From NCBI GenBank assembly GCA_910577255.1, contig CAJTMH010000002.1, positions 372,001 through 436,000 of the forward strand: DNA of 64,000 nucleotides. The letters are read 5' to 3'. The position numbers were made by a program, and so were the translations under genes. This stretch comes from an uncultured Duncaniella sp. (GTDB lineage Bacteria; Bacteroidota; Bacteroidia; Bacteroidales; Muribaculaceae). Below the pieces are notes generated by a model, which worked only from the letters and a program-made list of their open reading frames with translations, did no database searches and was not told the DNA's origin. This document shows positions 1 through 10,828 of the stretch, piece after piece; the first letter of the stretch is position 1, and every line of letters begins with the position of its first letter.

Positions 1-722
1 TCACGCATCCCGGCAAGTGTCCTGCGCGTAACAGGATTTGAGGTGGTGATGATGCGTCCGGGAAAAAGACGAATGAACTTTTCCTTCACAGCTTCATCGT
101 CAGTGGCAAGATAAAAATTCGCGTCATCATGTGCGGATATCCGCTCATTCATCGCATCTATAAACACCTCGTCAGGACTACTTTTTGTAGCCAACCTATG
201 GTCAGTGCGTCGTATATGTACCCCGACGGTATGCGGATTGAAACTCTCCGCCACACGCGCCACCTCATCGGCTATGCAATCCACCGGATCGAACAGCCGG
301 CGCAACAACGAATCGGGAAAGTCATAAAACTCCTGTCCGGAGATAAAATACATATCTTTACCTGACTCCAGGCATCCGGAAGCCAATCGGCGCATTTCCT
401 CATGGTCGTCAAGCAAAGGAAAAAGGTTCGAGGCATCCGAAAACACATGCCCGAAACGGAGCCTCTGATACACCTGAGGGATATACAGATTCTGTTTCCT
501 CGGGATGGCATATTTCAGATTATACTCCCACCCTGCCGGACTGACCATCTCTCCAACCGGGACTGACTTAAAAAGGTCGGTGAAAGAGGCATGGACATCG
601 TTGTCGACACGCCACACCACACGGCTGACTTCACACCCCAAATCGTCTGCAAGGTGGAGCCCCGAGGCGAGGTTTTTAAGGCGGTTAGCCAATCCTCCTA
701 TAGGGTGCAATACAATTCCCAT
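1..722 (-). CDS. Partial fucosyltransferase-like glycosyltransferase (3' end outside window)
   Basis: The reading frame runs from an ATG at 722 through the left edge without a stop, about 240 codons. The N-terminus has a nucleotide-sugar-type loop (HPIGGLANRLKNLASG), and about residues 165-173 carry GVHIRRTDH, which resembles the H-x-R-R-x-D motif of the GDP-fucose-using superfamily (GT11, GT23/NodZ, O-FucT). By family knowledge such enzymes move fucose from GDP-fucose to a glycan in the cytoplasm. It starts 11 bp after the stop of the antiporter gene upstream, so the two are probably co-transcribed. No signal peptide or membrane segment is seen. The acceptor is unknown, and the missing C-terminal third could change the family call. 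Confidence 0.7.
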   Translation of the reverse strand, partial: MGIVLHPIGGLANRLKNLASGLHLADDLGCEVSRVVWRVDNDVHASFTDLFKSVPVGEMVSPAGWEYNLKYAIPRKQNLYIPQVYQRLRFGHVFSDASNLFPLLDDHEEMRRLASGCLESGKDMYFISGQEFYDFPDSLLRRLFDPVDCIADEVARVAESFNPHTVGVHIRRTDHRLATKSSPDEVFIDAMNERISAHDDANFYLATDDEAVKEKFIRLFPGRIITTSNPVTRRTLAGMR

Positions 723-733
723 CTATAATTGGT

Positions 734-2908
734 TTACTCTCCATCGGGCTTACGTGGCGCAGGCTTATGCTGCAAGCCTTTCTTCAGACGACGGAGCAGG
801 GTCATGGCATAAAGGAATATCGGAGAGGGGGCCGACACCATGTCGGTGGCCATAGTCTCGGCCATGGTCATCGGCGGTTCGGTGCCGAACTGTCCAGGAT
901 AAAGGACTATAAGATTGTTGGTGGAGAAGTAGCGCTGCAGGAATTCCGGCACATCATCCATATCGCTGTCAAACGATACCGACGAACGGCGCGCGCTCAC
1001 CACTATCATGAGGTCATCGTCACTGACCTCGTTTGACTTCAGGACGAAATCATCAAAATTCAGGAGATCGGCAAAGCTCATGCGTATGCCGAGACGGCTT
1101 TGACGGATCACAGCCTGAATCATCAGCGCGGTACCCGGCTCGCACCAGAACTCCACACGGCATCCCACCTGACGGCAAAGATTGCCTATGGCCTGCACCC
1201 AACGCCGGAACCCCGTCTCGAACTGAGCCTTTTTGGGCACGGCCACCACTATGCGTGTAACGGTGTTGATGGGGATAAACAGACGCGTGATTACCACCAT
1301 GCGGTTAGTCGACTTCAGAAGTCGTTCTATCTTGTCGCCAAGAAAAGTGTCAATCACATTTGTGCGGCGGTGCAGACCGATGATCACCTCGGTGATGTCA
1401 CGCTCCTCCATGGTGTTGAGCACACCGGTGATAAAATTAAGGTCGAAACGCTCTATCGGTGTCAGCTCTACCTCGACCGCCGCAGCCGAGCGCTCGGCCA
1501 CATCGAGGGTGTTGCGTCCTATGGCTCGTGAGGAGGCTGAATTATCGTTGCGCACATGCAGGGCATACAGGTCGCCCGGCATAGAGCTGTCAGGGAAACG
1601 CATCGACAGTGCCAGTTCAACTATGCCCGGAGCGGTAAGAGGATTGGATATTGCAATCAATGTGCGCGGATGAGCTGCATCATCCTTGGTGGCACTCTCC
1701 TCCTCGGCCTGTTCAAGCAGCTGGAGCTTGAGTCTGGAGGCAGCACGTTCGGTGCCGAGCGATGACACCGTGCATGTCACAAGAATCATCACCACAGTGG
1801 CGTTGAGCACATCCACCCCGAACAGGTGCATGCCGTAGCCTATGGTCACCACCGCAAGAGCCACTGCCGTATGGGCATTGGAGAGCTGATACATGATGGA
1901 GCGGTCGGTGCCGGTGAGACGGAATACCTTCTGGGTGGCATAAGCGGCAAGCCACTTGGTACTCATGGCCACAGCGCTCATCACGGCTGCCACATACAGC
2001 GTACCCCATCCATCCATCACCACATGAAGGTCGATAAGCATCCCCACTCCTATAAGGAAGTAGGGAATGAAGATGGCATTACCCACAAATTCAAGGCGCC
2101 CCATGAGGATGGAACGCGCCGGGATGAATCGGTTGAGCACCAGTCCGGCAAAGAATGCCCCGAACACCCCTTCGATACCAATCCATGAAGCAAGGGCGGC
2201 AGCGAAGAACACCATCACCATTATATAGATGAACTGCGGAATCCCATCATTGTATTTCTTGAAAAAGTAACGCGTAAGACGCGGATAGACATACACAATC
2301 CCGACGCAGTAAAGCACCAGATAACCGAGAATCGAAAAAAGAGATTTCACAGATCCGTCACGGTAGACACCGAGCACACCGGCAAGCACTATGAGGGATC
2401 CGAGGACGGTGACTATGGTTCCCGCGATGGCTATGATGACTGCCGGGGATTTTGTGACACCGAAACGAGCCACTATAGGATAGGCTATGAGAGTGTGGGC
2501 GGCAAACATCGACGCGAGCAACAAGCCCACCAAAAACTCCATTTTCAGCACGATCACGGCCACTACCGCACCCAGCAACAAGGGTATAAGGAAGGTGAAC
2601 AAGCCGAATGTAAGCCCTTTACGCAGATTTTTGCGCAAGTGGTACATATCAATCTCAATGCCGGCCAAAAACATGAGGTAAAGGATACCTACCTGGCCGA
2701 ACACCTCGAAGCTCATGTCGCGGGCCAACAGATTGAGCCCATAAGGCCCGACTGCAACCCCCGCCAATATCAACCCTATGACGTGGGGAATCTTGAGCCG
2801 GCTAAGCAGCAGCGGAGTCAGCAAGATTATGGCCATCACCGTCAAAAAGATGGGGACAGGAGCAGTAATCATCGGGGCCGAAGCCGGTATTGCAAGATTA
2901 AGTAACAT
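734..2908 (-). CDS. Kef-type cation:proton antiporter with C-terminal Usp-like region
   Basis: A 724-residue protein. The first 420 or so residues are a run of hydrophobic segments typical of monovalent cation:proton antiporter-2 (CPA2/Kef) proteins, including the glycine-rich stretch IGLILAGVAVGPYGL near residue 45. The remaining 300 residues are soluble and look like paired universal-stress-protein-like domains, as in many Bacteroidetes antiporters; there is no clear TrkA-N Rossmann signature. Family knowledge suggests exchange of Na+ or K+ for H+ at the inner membrane, for pH or ion homeostasis. The ATG at 2908 lies only 7 nt after a -7 element, so the mRNA may be nearly leaderless. The fucosyltransferase-like gene follows 11 bp downstream. 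Ion specificity cannot be read from sequence. Confidence 0.88.
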   Translation of the reverse strand: MLLNLAIPASAPMITAPVPIFLTVMAIILLTPLLLSRLKIPHVIGLILAGVAVGPYGLNLLARDMSFEVFGQVGILYLMFLAGIEIDMYHLRKNLRKGLTFGLFTFLIPLLLGAVVAVIVLKMEFLVGLLLASMFAAHTLIAYPIVARFGVTKSPAVIIAIAGTIVTVLGSLIVLAGVLGVYRDGSVKSLFSILGYLVLYCVGIVYVYPRLTRYFFKKYNDGIPQFIYIMVMVFFAAALASWIGIEGVFGAFFAGLVLNRFIPARSILMGRLEFVGNAIFIPYFLIGVGMLIDLHVVMDGWGTLYVAAVMSAVAMSTKWLAAYATQKVFRLTGTDRSIMYQLSNAHTAVALAVVTIGYGMHLFGVDVLNATVVMILVTCTVSSLGTERAASRLKLQLLEQAEEESATKDDAAHPRTLIAISNPLTAPGIVELALSMRFPDSSMPGDLYALHVRNDNSASSRAIGRNTLDVAERSAAAVEVELTPIERFDLNFITGVLNTMEERDITEVIIGLHRRTNVIDTFLGDKIERLLKSTNRMVVITRLFIPINTVTRIVVAVPKKAQFETGFRRWVQAIGNLCRQVGCRVEFWCEPGTALMIQAVIRQSRLGIRMSFADLLNFDDFVLKSNEVSDDDLMIVVSARRSSVSFDSDMDDVPEFLQRYFSTNNLIVLYPGQFGTEPPMTMAETMATDMVSAPSPIFLYAMTLLRRLKKGLQHKPAPRKPDGE

Positions 2909-2915
2909 GGCACTA

Positions 2916-2923
2916 CAAAGTTA
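2916..2923 (-). promoter_or_regulatory. -7 promoter element for the antiporter gene
   Basis: Reads TAACTTTG on the minus strand, an exact match to the Bacteroidetes -7 consensus TAnnTTTG. No TTG at the usual distance upstream. The expected start site falls at or just before the ATG. Confidence 0.5.
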
Positions 2924-3029
2924 GATAAAAGCCGGCAAATCGCGAAATCCGCCGTTAAAATTTTTAACGTCATCCTCCGGACATACACAGAAAGCGGGTT
3001 GACATGAAACAAATGCTGCCATCCGGAAT

Positions 3030-3076
3030 AAAAAAAGCAGGGACTGTCCAATCAATATAGATAGGCAGTCCCTGCT
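3030..3076 (-). terminator. Intrinsic terminator of the C10 peptidase gene
   Basis: On the minus strand the arms GGCAGTCCCTGCT and AGCAGGGACT fold around a short loop and are followed by a run of seven T. It lies about 30 bp after the peptidase stop codon. Confidence 0.8.
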
Positions 3077-3105
3077 ATGTCAGTGTCCCTTAGCGGGGGT
3101 CAGAT

Positions 3106-6100
3106 TCAGATAATCACTTTAAAGGCCTTACCATCGGCGCTCACAATGTAGGAACCGGGGGTAAGAGTGAATACAACCGGTGCCCCGGCACTCTGCTGCG
3201 ATGCAACAGCCACGCCGTTGAGAGCGAAGACAGTCACAACACCGTCAGCCTTGACACCCGATACGGTAACTTCCTGTCCGTTGGTTGACACAGAGATTTC
3301 ACCTGAATTGATATCGGTGAGCGATGACGAGATTTTTTCTGAAACCGTAAGCGGAAGCACAAGCTGTGACACACCGGGCTGAGCCGAAGTTACCACAAGC
3401 ATACCCTCGCCCGGAGTGGTAGCAGTAATCTTCACCGGAACTTCACCTGATGCGTTGATATCGCCGGCAGCTGCGGTGGCATAGTCGCTCTCGAAGTTAA
3501 AGTTGGGGTTGATGCGTTCGTGAGCGGGAATCGGGACGATATTTATCTCATCCTCGTCGCCAACCTCCATGTTGAGGAGCGAGCGTGATGAAATCCGGTA
3601 TTCAAGACGGTCAATCTTAGAATAGACATTGTTGCTGAACGATGTAAGAGCGTCCGAATACTTTTCGTAAGATGTGGAGGGCACGTAGACATCCACATCC
3701 GATCCAAGCATGGATACAGCTGTCTCCAGACCCTGCGGTGTCTCCTCGGGGAGCACAAACAGATTATCGATGGCAGCGGTGGTGAAAGCCTCCTCATAGA
3801 TAGAGGTAACCGGAAGATCAAGTTCACCGATTTTAACTGTGGCAGGAATGGTGAAATTACCTGAGTAAGAAGAGACGGGATGTCCTACCACAAAAGCTGA
3901 AGTTTTGTCGGCCCCATACCATACACCATCCACTTCCTCATACACATCAATCGGAGTGAAAAGACTGACAGGCAGAAGTCCGGTCTCGGTCTCAATAACC
4001 GCCACAAGCTCATACTTTCCGGCATTGAGTGATCCGCTATGGAAACCACTTAACCTCCATGTTTTCTTTCCGACTGACATGGTCAGACCTGCGCCAAGAG
4101 AATGCAGAATCGTGCCACTATCATCACATATACAGAAATATATAACCTGGGATACATCCTCATCAGTCAGATTGTTGGTTGTGAACGTGAGTGTTGTTGT
4201 ATAACCCTTATAGAAAGTGGTAGGAGTCATGGAGAGCACCTGGAGATCACCGGTTGGAACAGGGGCTGTACCTTCAAGCACAGTGAAGCTGAATTCCTTG
4301 GCACCGATATTCTTGCCGGTCTCGTCAGTTATCACAGCCACATACTCACCAGGTTCAAGGTTGATAGGCAGAGTGACAGTACCGTCTGTGATACCGCCGG
4401 CCTCAATCGAAATGGTCAAGCCATCCTGACCCTTCAAATCCTCTTCACCCTTGAGATAGTAGCTGATATAAAGGGTACCATTGAATGCATAGGAAGTGTC
4501 GTTGTTCTTGATTGCCACATAGAACGGAGCCTCAGATCCTTTGTAGATATCAGCCTTGGGAGTGAATGAGAGCACCGATACATCAGCCACGACCTCAGGA
4601 CCAGGGTTGATATAAGTAGCAGTGCCATCATCGGCGATGATAACCAGGATATATGGCTGATTAGTGACAGGGAAGCGGAGACGTTCCCACTCTCCGGCAG
4701 GACCGGCGTAGGCGGGATAGATGCGATATGTCCCCGGATCAAGGCCTACCTGGGTGGCATCAAAGGTAAATGCCAACCCTCTTCCTGAGTAGCGGCCGGC
4801 TGCGATATCGGCAGCCGGGAATTGATAAGCACCACCATTGACATAGCCAAGTTCTTCACCGGCATCAGTGGTCAACAAGAGGCCGATGCTGTAGGTAGTC
4901 TGTTCAGGATAAATGTTAAACACACTCTCGATTACAAGGCGACCGTTTTCATCATAAGTGAAATTACCAGCCGCTTTGAGCATACCGTTGCTGACGGTCT
5001 GTCCGGCCATCGGCTCAATACCGGCCACGATAGCCTGCGAAGAGTTATAGCCTCCGGCAAACCCGCCTATACCCTGACCGGCAGGATTGAGTGCGGAAAG
5101 CGCGAAATAGTCATCATAATAACCACCCCAACCCCAGTTGATGTGGAAAAGGCCTTCGCCGTCATAACCGTCGCACACGAACGCATGACCACCTGTATCG
5201 GCACGGCCTGAATAGACCATGGGGCGTCCGGCAGCGAGTTCGCTGTAGACCAATTGTTCCCACTCATCGTTGAGATAACCGTCACGCTCTATGAAGCGGG
5301 CAGTCCCATTATAGTTGAAATACTTAGTCAGCACATAGGGAACAGCAAATGTAAAGGCGCCACTCTCAGTAGAACTATAACTCATGTTAAGACCTACACC
5401 GCAGGCATACATAAGCTCGGCCACTGCGGCTTTCTGAGCATCGGTTGCCTCGTCGGTATAGACGTCGAGCATATTGTCCCAGTCAAATTCAGTAGCAGAG
5501 AAATCAAACGATGCCTGCAAGCCTGAACTGGTGGTGTAGCTGTAGGAACCCTGACCCGGGCCTTGGGGGTATTTATGATAGTTGATGACCTGCGCCATTG
5601 CTGTGGCCACACATCCGGTGACACACTTTCCACCCGCATCCGAGGGACAATCATCATTAAACGGCGCATCCTGGTTCCACTTGGTGGTCACCATGGGTTC
5701 GATCGGAGCCATGTCGGCACTGCGGAGCTCGACACGTGGAGCCAAACGCTTGCCACCTTTCTGCTCTTCGTCGAGATAAGCAGCGATTTCCTTCTTATAG
5801 TTGTCAAGCCACCATTTCATGTTGGCCGGAATCTTATCGATATCAAACTCCCCTTCGGAAGAGTAGCCGAGCACATCACGCAGACGGTCGTCGCCCGACA
5901 CGATGACAAATCCCCCTTCAGAGGCATTGTCAAACACATAATAGGCAGTCGTGCCATATTCAGGCAGCGAAGCAGTGTAGCTCAGTTTGAGAGGTGCGTT
6001 CTTACGCGGGGCTTTCAGCCTAATGGACTGCGCAGTCTGAAAATCAGACGCGCGCTGCAATGCCTCGGAGGGTGAGTTCGCGGGCTGCACCGGGCAGACC

Positions 6101-6154
6101 AACCAATCCAATCAAAGCAGATGCAACGATTTTTCGAGTAAAGTTAAGTTTCAT
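3106..6154 (-). CDS. Secreted C10 (streptopain-like) cysteine peptidase; signal peptide out of frame
   Basis: The main frame (stop at 3106, open to about 6111, 1001 codons) has a SpI-type propeptide near residues 15-115, then a peptidase C10 domain. That domain has a nucleophile Cys near residue 167 in GCVATAMAQ and a His near 309 in GGHAFVCDGYDG, followed by HINWGWGG. Behind it are several beta-sandwich-like repeats and a C-terminal domain of about 70 residues resembling type IX secretion sorting domains. The main frame has only a TTG start and a TGA just upstream. An ATG at 6154 in the other frame encodes MKLNFTRKIVASALIGLVG, a good signal peptide, and that frame stops after 36 codons. Removing one base of the GGG at 6082-6084 joins the two and gives a plausible cleavage site (GAA-ANS). 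I therefore annotate from 6154 with a frameshift; sequencing error, real inactivation or recoding are all possible. The family degrades host or dietary protein outside the cell. Confidence 0.8.
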
Positions 6155-6238
6155 AAAATCAAGCACTGTGAAATTAATATTATTACTATTTAGCTATTGG
6201 CATGTGATAAAGGTGTGTGTTAAGATGTAACAGATGGA

Positions 6239-6269
6239 CAAAATTAAACATTTCATATCTTAAAGCCAA
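6239..6269 (-). promoter_or_regulatory. Promoter of the C10 peptidase gene
   Basis: TAATTTTG at 6239-6246 and TTG at 6267-6269 on the minus strand, separated by 20 nt, match the Bacteroidetes -7/-33 promoter. The predicted leader is about 75 nt and leads to the ATG at 6154, which supports 6154 as the original start. Confidence 0.7.
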
Positions 6270-6350
6270 GAAAAATGTCAATTTTTTATTATTTTCCCAA
6301 AATTTGATTAAAATAGCAAGTTTTCAAGCTCCATCCATTACATTTCCGCA

Positions 6351-6396
6351 TAAAAAAAGCCCGGGCGATGCCACAGTGATGGCACCGCCCGGGGTA
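6351..6396 (-). terminator. Intrinsic terminator after rpoC
   Basis: A GC-rich hairpin with arms near GGGCGGTGCCA and TGGCATCGCCCGGGC, followed by seven T on the minus strand, about 35 bp after the rpoC stop. It ends the long tRNA-tuf-ribosomal-rpo unit. Confidence 0.85.
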
Positions 6397-6430
6397 ACTA
6401 AATGCTATCTGATTTCCTCAGAGGGAAAAA

Positions 6431-9400
6431 TCAAAGTTCTGTGTGGGTCACATCAACCACTTCGGGAGTGGAGGGAAGAGTGTCAAACGATGCAAAAGCA
6501 TCCTCGATATCATCCTTACCGCCTACCACGATGCGCTCGTAGGAGCGGAGACCTGTACCGGCGGGAATGAGGTGACCGCAGATCACGTTCTCCTTCATGC
6601 CCTGGAGGTAGTCGACCTTGCCGTTGATGGCAGCTTCGTTGAGCACCTTGGTGGTTTCCTGGAATGATGCAGCCGACATGAACGAAGATGTCTGGAGGGC
6701 TGCTCGTGTGATACCCTGGAGAATCTGCTCGGAAGTAGCGGGCTGGGCGTCACGCACGACGATGGGACGAAGGTCACGACGCTTGAGCGAAGAGTTCTCG
6801 TCGCGGAGCTTGCGGGCAGTGATAATCTGACCGGGCTTCACATTCTCGCTGTCGCCGGCATCGGTCACGACTTTCTTGCCCCAGATGCGGTCATTCTCGT
6901 CCATGAAGTCGCGCTTGTCGACAATCTGCTGTTCGAGGAAGCCGGTGTCACCCGGATCAAGGATGTTGACCTTACGCATCATCTGACGCACGATTACTTC
7001 GAAGTGCTTATCGTTAATCTTCACACCCTGCATGCGGTACACGTCCTGAACCTCATTTACGATGTAGTCCTGAACGGCAGTCGGGCCCATGATGTTGAGG
7101 ATGTCGGCAGGAGTGATTGCGCCGTCCGAAAGCGGAGTGCCGGCACGCACGTAGTCGTTTTCCTGCACGAGGATCTGCTTGGACAGGGGCACGAGATACT
7201 TCTTGGTCTCGCCGAGCTTGGATGTAACCGAGATTTCACGGTTGCCACGCTTAACCTTGCCAAACTTGACTTCGCCGTCGATTTCCGACACGATGGCAGG
7301 GTTAGAAGGATTACGCGCTTCGAAGAGCTCGGTAACTCGGGGAAGACCACCGGTGATGTCACCTGCGCTACCTGCAGCACGAGGAATCTTGACGAAGATT
7401 TCGCCGGGCTTAACCTCCGCGCCGTCGTCGACCATGAGGTGTGCGCCCACAGGGAGTGCGTAAGTCTTAAGTATCTGACCGTTGGCATCAACGATGTTTG
7501 CTTCGGGCACCTTGCCACGTTCCTTGGACTCGATGATAATCTTCTCGCGGAGACCGGTCTGCTCGTCGGAATCGACACGATAGGTGCCGTTTTCGATGAG
7601 GTTGACATATTCGACCTTACCGCCGACTTCGCTGACGATAACGGCGTTGAAGGGGTCCCATTCGCAGATCACATCACCCTTCTTCACCTTGCTGTCAGGA
7701 TCGAAGTAGAGTTTTGCACCATAGGGGATGTTGGCGTTGGTGAGCATCATCTTTGTGGTGGGGTCGATGATACGCATTTCCGCGAGTCGGCCGATAACCA
7801 CTTCCACGTTGCGACCCTTGGCATCAACCTCGTCAGTCTTGACGGTGCGGAGTTCCTCGATTTCAAGGATACCGTCATAACGTGATGTCAACGAGTTGAC
7901 GGCCGCGATGTTAGAAGCCACACCACCGACGTGGAACGTACGGAGTGTAAGCTGGGTACCCGGTTCGCCGATTGACTGCGCGGCGATCACGCCGACAGCT
8001 TCGCCCATCTGCACCATACGGTGAGTGGCGAGGTTGCGGCCGTAGCACTTGGCGCAAACACCCTTCTTGGACTCACAAGTGAGCACTGAACGGATTTCAA
8101 CCGATTCGATGGGTGACTCATTGATACGGTCGGCGGCTGCGTCGTTGATTTCTTCACCGGCAGCGACGATAATCTCACCGTTGGTGGGATCGACGATGTC
8201 ATGCACTGACACACGGCCGAGGATACGTTCGCCAAGAGAGGCCACCACTTCGTCGTTGTTCTTGATCTCGGTGCACACAAGGCCGCGGAGGGTTCCGCAG
8301 TCAACTTCGTTGATGATAACGTCGTGGGCAACGTCGACAAGACGGCGGGTAAGATAACCTGCGTCGGCTGTCTTCAAGGCGGTGTCGGCAAGACCCTTAC
8401 GGGCACCGTGGGTAGAGATGAAGTATTCGAGCACCGACAGACCCTCCTTGAAGTTCGCAAGAATCGGGTTCTCGATTATCTGACCACCTTCGGCACCACT
8501 CTTCTGAGGCTTGGCCATAAGACCACGCATACCGGAGAGCTGACGAATCTGGTCCTTAGAACCACGGGCACCTGAGTCAAGCATCATGTAGACAGGGTTG
8601 AAGCCCTGCTTGTCGGCAGAAATCTGCTTCATCAGAGTGTCGGCCAGACGAGAGTTGACGTGTGTCCAGATATCGATAATCTGGTTGTAGCGTTCGTTGT
8701 TGGTGATGAAGCCCATGGAGTAGTTGTTGAGCACTTCCTGGACTTGCTCGTAACCTTCCTTGACATACTGTTCCTTCTCAGCAGGGATGAGCACGTCGCC
8801 AAGGTTGAACGACAGACCACCCTTGAACGCCATGTAGTAACCGAGGTTCTTGATGTCGTCGAGGAACTGTGCAGAGCGGGGGATACCGCAATGTTTAATG
8901 ACTCGTGAGATGATGGTACGGAGCGATTTCTTTGAAAGGATCTCGTTTACGTAGCCGATTTCCTTGGGCACGTACTGGTTGACGAGCACACGGCCCACGG
9001 AGGTGTTCTCCACGAGGTGTTTTATAGGATTACCGTTCTCGTCGATATCGTCGACAACGATTGACACCGGTGCGTGGAGAGTGACGCGGCCTTCGTTGTA
9101 AGCGATTTCGGCTTCCTCAGGTCCGTAGAACTTGAGGCCTTCACCCTTGTCACCCTTGCGGAGCTTGGTGATGTAGTAAAGACCGAGCACCATGTCCTGA
9201 GAGGGGACGGTGATAGGAGCACCGTTGGCGGGGTTAAGGATGTTGTGTGAACCAAGCATCAGGAGCTGAGCCTCGAGGATAGCCTCGTTGCCGAGGGGGA
9301 GGTGCACAGCCATCTGGTCACCGTCGAAGTCGGCGTTGAATGCCGTACATGCGAGGGGGTGGAGCTGGATAGCCTTACCTTCGATCATCTTGGGCTGGAA

Positions 9401-10750
9401 TGCCTGGATACCGAGACGGTGAAGTGTCGGGGCACGGTTGAGGAGCACCGGGTGGCCCTTCATAACGTATTCGAGGATGTCCCAAACCACAGGTTCCTTG
9501 CGGTCGACAATCTTCTTGGCTGACTTAACGGTCTTGACGATGCCGCGTTCGATGAGCTTGCGGATTACGAACGGCTTGTAGAGCTCGGCAGCCATATCCT
9601 TGGGGATACCGCATTCGTGCATCTTGAGCTCCGGACCAACGACGATAACCGAACGGGCCGAGTAGTCGACACGCTTACCGAGAAGGTTCTGACGGAAGCG
9701 GCCCTGCTTACCCTTGAGCGAGTCAGAGAGTGATTTGAGGGGACGGTTGGCCTCGGTCTTCACTGCCGACGACTTGCGTGAGTTGTCGAGCAGAGAGTCA
9801 ACGGCTTCCTGGAGCATACGCTTCTCGTTGCGGAGAATCACTTCGGGAGCCTTGATTTCGATGAGTCGTTTGAGACGGTTGTTACGGATGATGACACGAC
9901 GATAGAGGTCGTTGAGGTCAGAGGTTGCGAAACGTCCGCCGTCCAGGGGAACGAGAGGACGGAGTTCGGGGGGTATCACCGGCACAGCCTGGAGAATCAT
10001 CCATTCGAGGCGGTTGCGTTCGCGTGAGGCACGGAACGATTCCACCACCTGCAGACGCTTGAGGGCCTCGGTCTTGCGCTGCTGCGAACCTTCGGCGTTG
10101 GCCTGGTCACGCAGGGCATATGAGAGGTCGTCAAGATTGAGGTCCTTGAGGAGTTCGTAGATAGCCTCAGCACCCATCTTGGCGATGAACTTGTTGGGGT
10201 CTGTGTCGTCAAGGAGCTGATTTTCCTTGGGGAGCTTGTCGAGGATATCGAAATATTCCTCCTCGGTGAGGAGGTCGAGACGTGCAACTGGATTTTCACC
10301 TTCGGCAGCAACACCGGGGTTGATTACGACGTAGCGTTCATAGTAGATCACCGCGTCGAGCTTCTTGGAAGGAAGACCGAGGAGATAACCGATCTTGTTG
10401 GGGAGGGAACGGAAGTACCAGATATGGGCAACAGGCACCACGAGCTTTATGTGACCCATACGCTCGCGACGCACTTTCTTCTCGGTAACCTCCACACCGC
10501 AACGGTCGCAGACGATGCCCTTGTAACGGATGCGCTTGTACTTACCGCAATGGCATTCATAGTCCTTCACTGGACCGAAGATGCGCTCGCAGAAGAGGCC
10601 GTCGCGTTCGGGCTTGTAGGTGCGATAGTTGATGGTTTCGGGCTTTAACACCTCGCCGCTTGACTTCTCAAGGATTTCTTCGGGCGAAGCAAGACCGATG
10701 GCAATCTTTGAGAATCCGGTTTTTTGTTTATTGTCTTTTCTAAAAGCCAT
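6431..10750 (-). CDS. rpoC: DNA-directed RNA polymerase subunit beta'
   Basis: A 1439-residue protein, close to the usual beta' length. Visible landmarks are the N-terminal zinc-binding cysteines ([10 protein letters not shown]...VCDRCGVEV near residue 70), the catalytic Mg-binding loop [12 protein letters not shown] near residue 470, and the second zinc site ([16 protein letters not shown]). With beta it forms the polymerase active centre. It starts 78 bp after rpoB in the same unit and is followed by a strong terminator. The ATG gives [12 protein letters not shown], the normal Bacteroidetes N-terminus. In many bacteria the str operon follows rpoC; here a secreted peptidase gene does instead. 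Confidence 0.98.
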   Translation of the reverse strand: MAFRKDNKQKTGFSKIAIGLASPEEILEKSSGEVLKPETINYRTYKPERDGLFCERIFGPVKDYECHCGKYKRIRYKGIVCDRCGVEVTEKKVRRERMGHIKLVVPVAHIWYFRSLPNKIGYLLGLPSKKLDAVIYYERYVVINPGVAAEGENPVARLDLLTEEEYFDILDKLPKENQLLDDTDPNKFIAKMGAEAIYELLKDLNLDDLSYALRDQANAEGSQQRKTEALKRLQVVESFRASRERNRLEWMILQAVPVIPPELRPLVPLDGGRFATSDLNDLYRRVIIRNNRLKRLIEIKAPEVILRNEKRMLQEAVDSLLDNSRKSSAVKTEANRPLKSLSDSLKGKQGRFRQNLLGKRVDYSARSVIVVGPELKMHECGIPKDMAAELYKPFVIRKLIERGIVKTVKSAKKIVDRKEPVVWDILEYVMKGHPVLLNRAPTLHRLGIQAFQPKMIEGKAIQLHPLACTAFNADFDGDQMAVHLPLGNEAILEAQLLMLGSHNILNPANGAPITVPSQDMVLGLYYITKLRKGDKGEGLKFYGPEEAEIAYNEGRVTLHAPVSIVVDDIDENGNPIKHLVENTSVGRVLVNQYVPKEIGYVNEILSKKSLRTIISRVIKHCGIPRSAQFLDDIKNLGYYMAFKGGLSFNLGDVLIPAEKEQYVKEGYEQVQEVLNNYSMGFITNNERYNQIIDIWTHVNSRLADTLMKQISADKQGFNPVYMMLDSGARGSKDQIRQLSGMRGLMAKPQKSGAEGGQIIENPILANFKEGLSVLEYFISTHGARKGLADTALKTADAGYLTRRLVDVAHDVIINEVDCGTLRGLVCTEIKNNDEVVASLGERILGRVSVHDIVDPTNGEIIVAAGEEINDAAADRINESPIESVEIRSVLTCESKKGVCAKCYGRNLATHRMVQMGEAVGVIAAQSIGEPGTQLTLRTFHVGGVASNIAAVNSLTSRYDGILEIEELRTVKTDEVDAKGRNVEVVIGRLAEMRIIDPTTKMMLTNANIPYGAKLYFDPDSKVKKGDVICEWDPFNAVIVSEVGGKVEYVNLIENGTYRVDSDEQTGLREKIIIESKERGKVPEANIVDANGQILKTYALPVGAHLMVDDGAEVKPGEIFVKIPRAAGSAGDITGGLPRVTELFEARNPSNPAIVSEIDGEVKFGKVKRGNREISVTSKLGETKKYLVPLSKQILVQENDYVRAGTPLSDGAITPADILNIMGPTAVQDYIVNEVQDVYRMQGVKINDKHFEVIVRQMMRKVNILDPGDTGFLEQQIVDKRDFMDENDRIWGKKVVTDAGDSENVKPGQIITARKLRDENSSLKRRDLRPIVVRDAQPATSEQILQGITRAALQTSSFMSAASFQETTKVLNEAAINGKVDYLQGMKENVICGHLIPAGTGLRSYERIVVGGKDDIEDAFASFDTLPSTPEVVDVTHTEL

Positions 10751-10828
10751 ATTTAGTGTTTAAAAGCAATGTTTTGTTTTATTAGCACCCCCGCAGGTGG
10801 CGGGGATGCCGTGATAGAGAGAGATTTA

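Noticed and set aside
2869..3051. 60-codon minus-strand frame between the antiporter and the peptidase terminator
   Set aside because: It overlaps the antiporter promoter and start and resembles no protein.
7004..7885. 293-codon plus-strand frame inside rpoC
   Set aside because: It is antisense to a highly conserved gene; the composition follows the rpoC codon pattern and no domain is recognisable.
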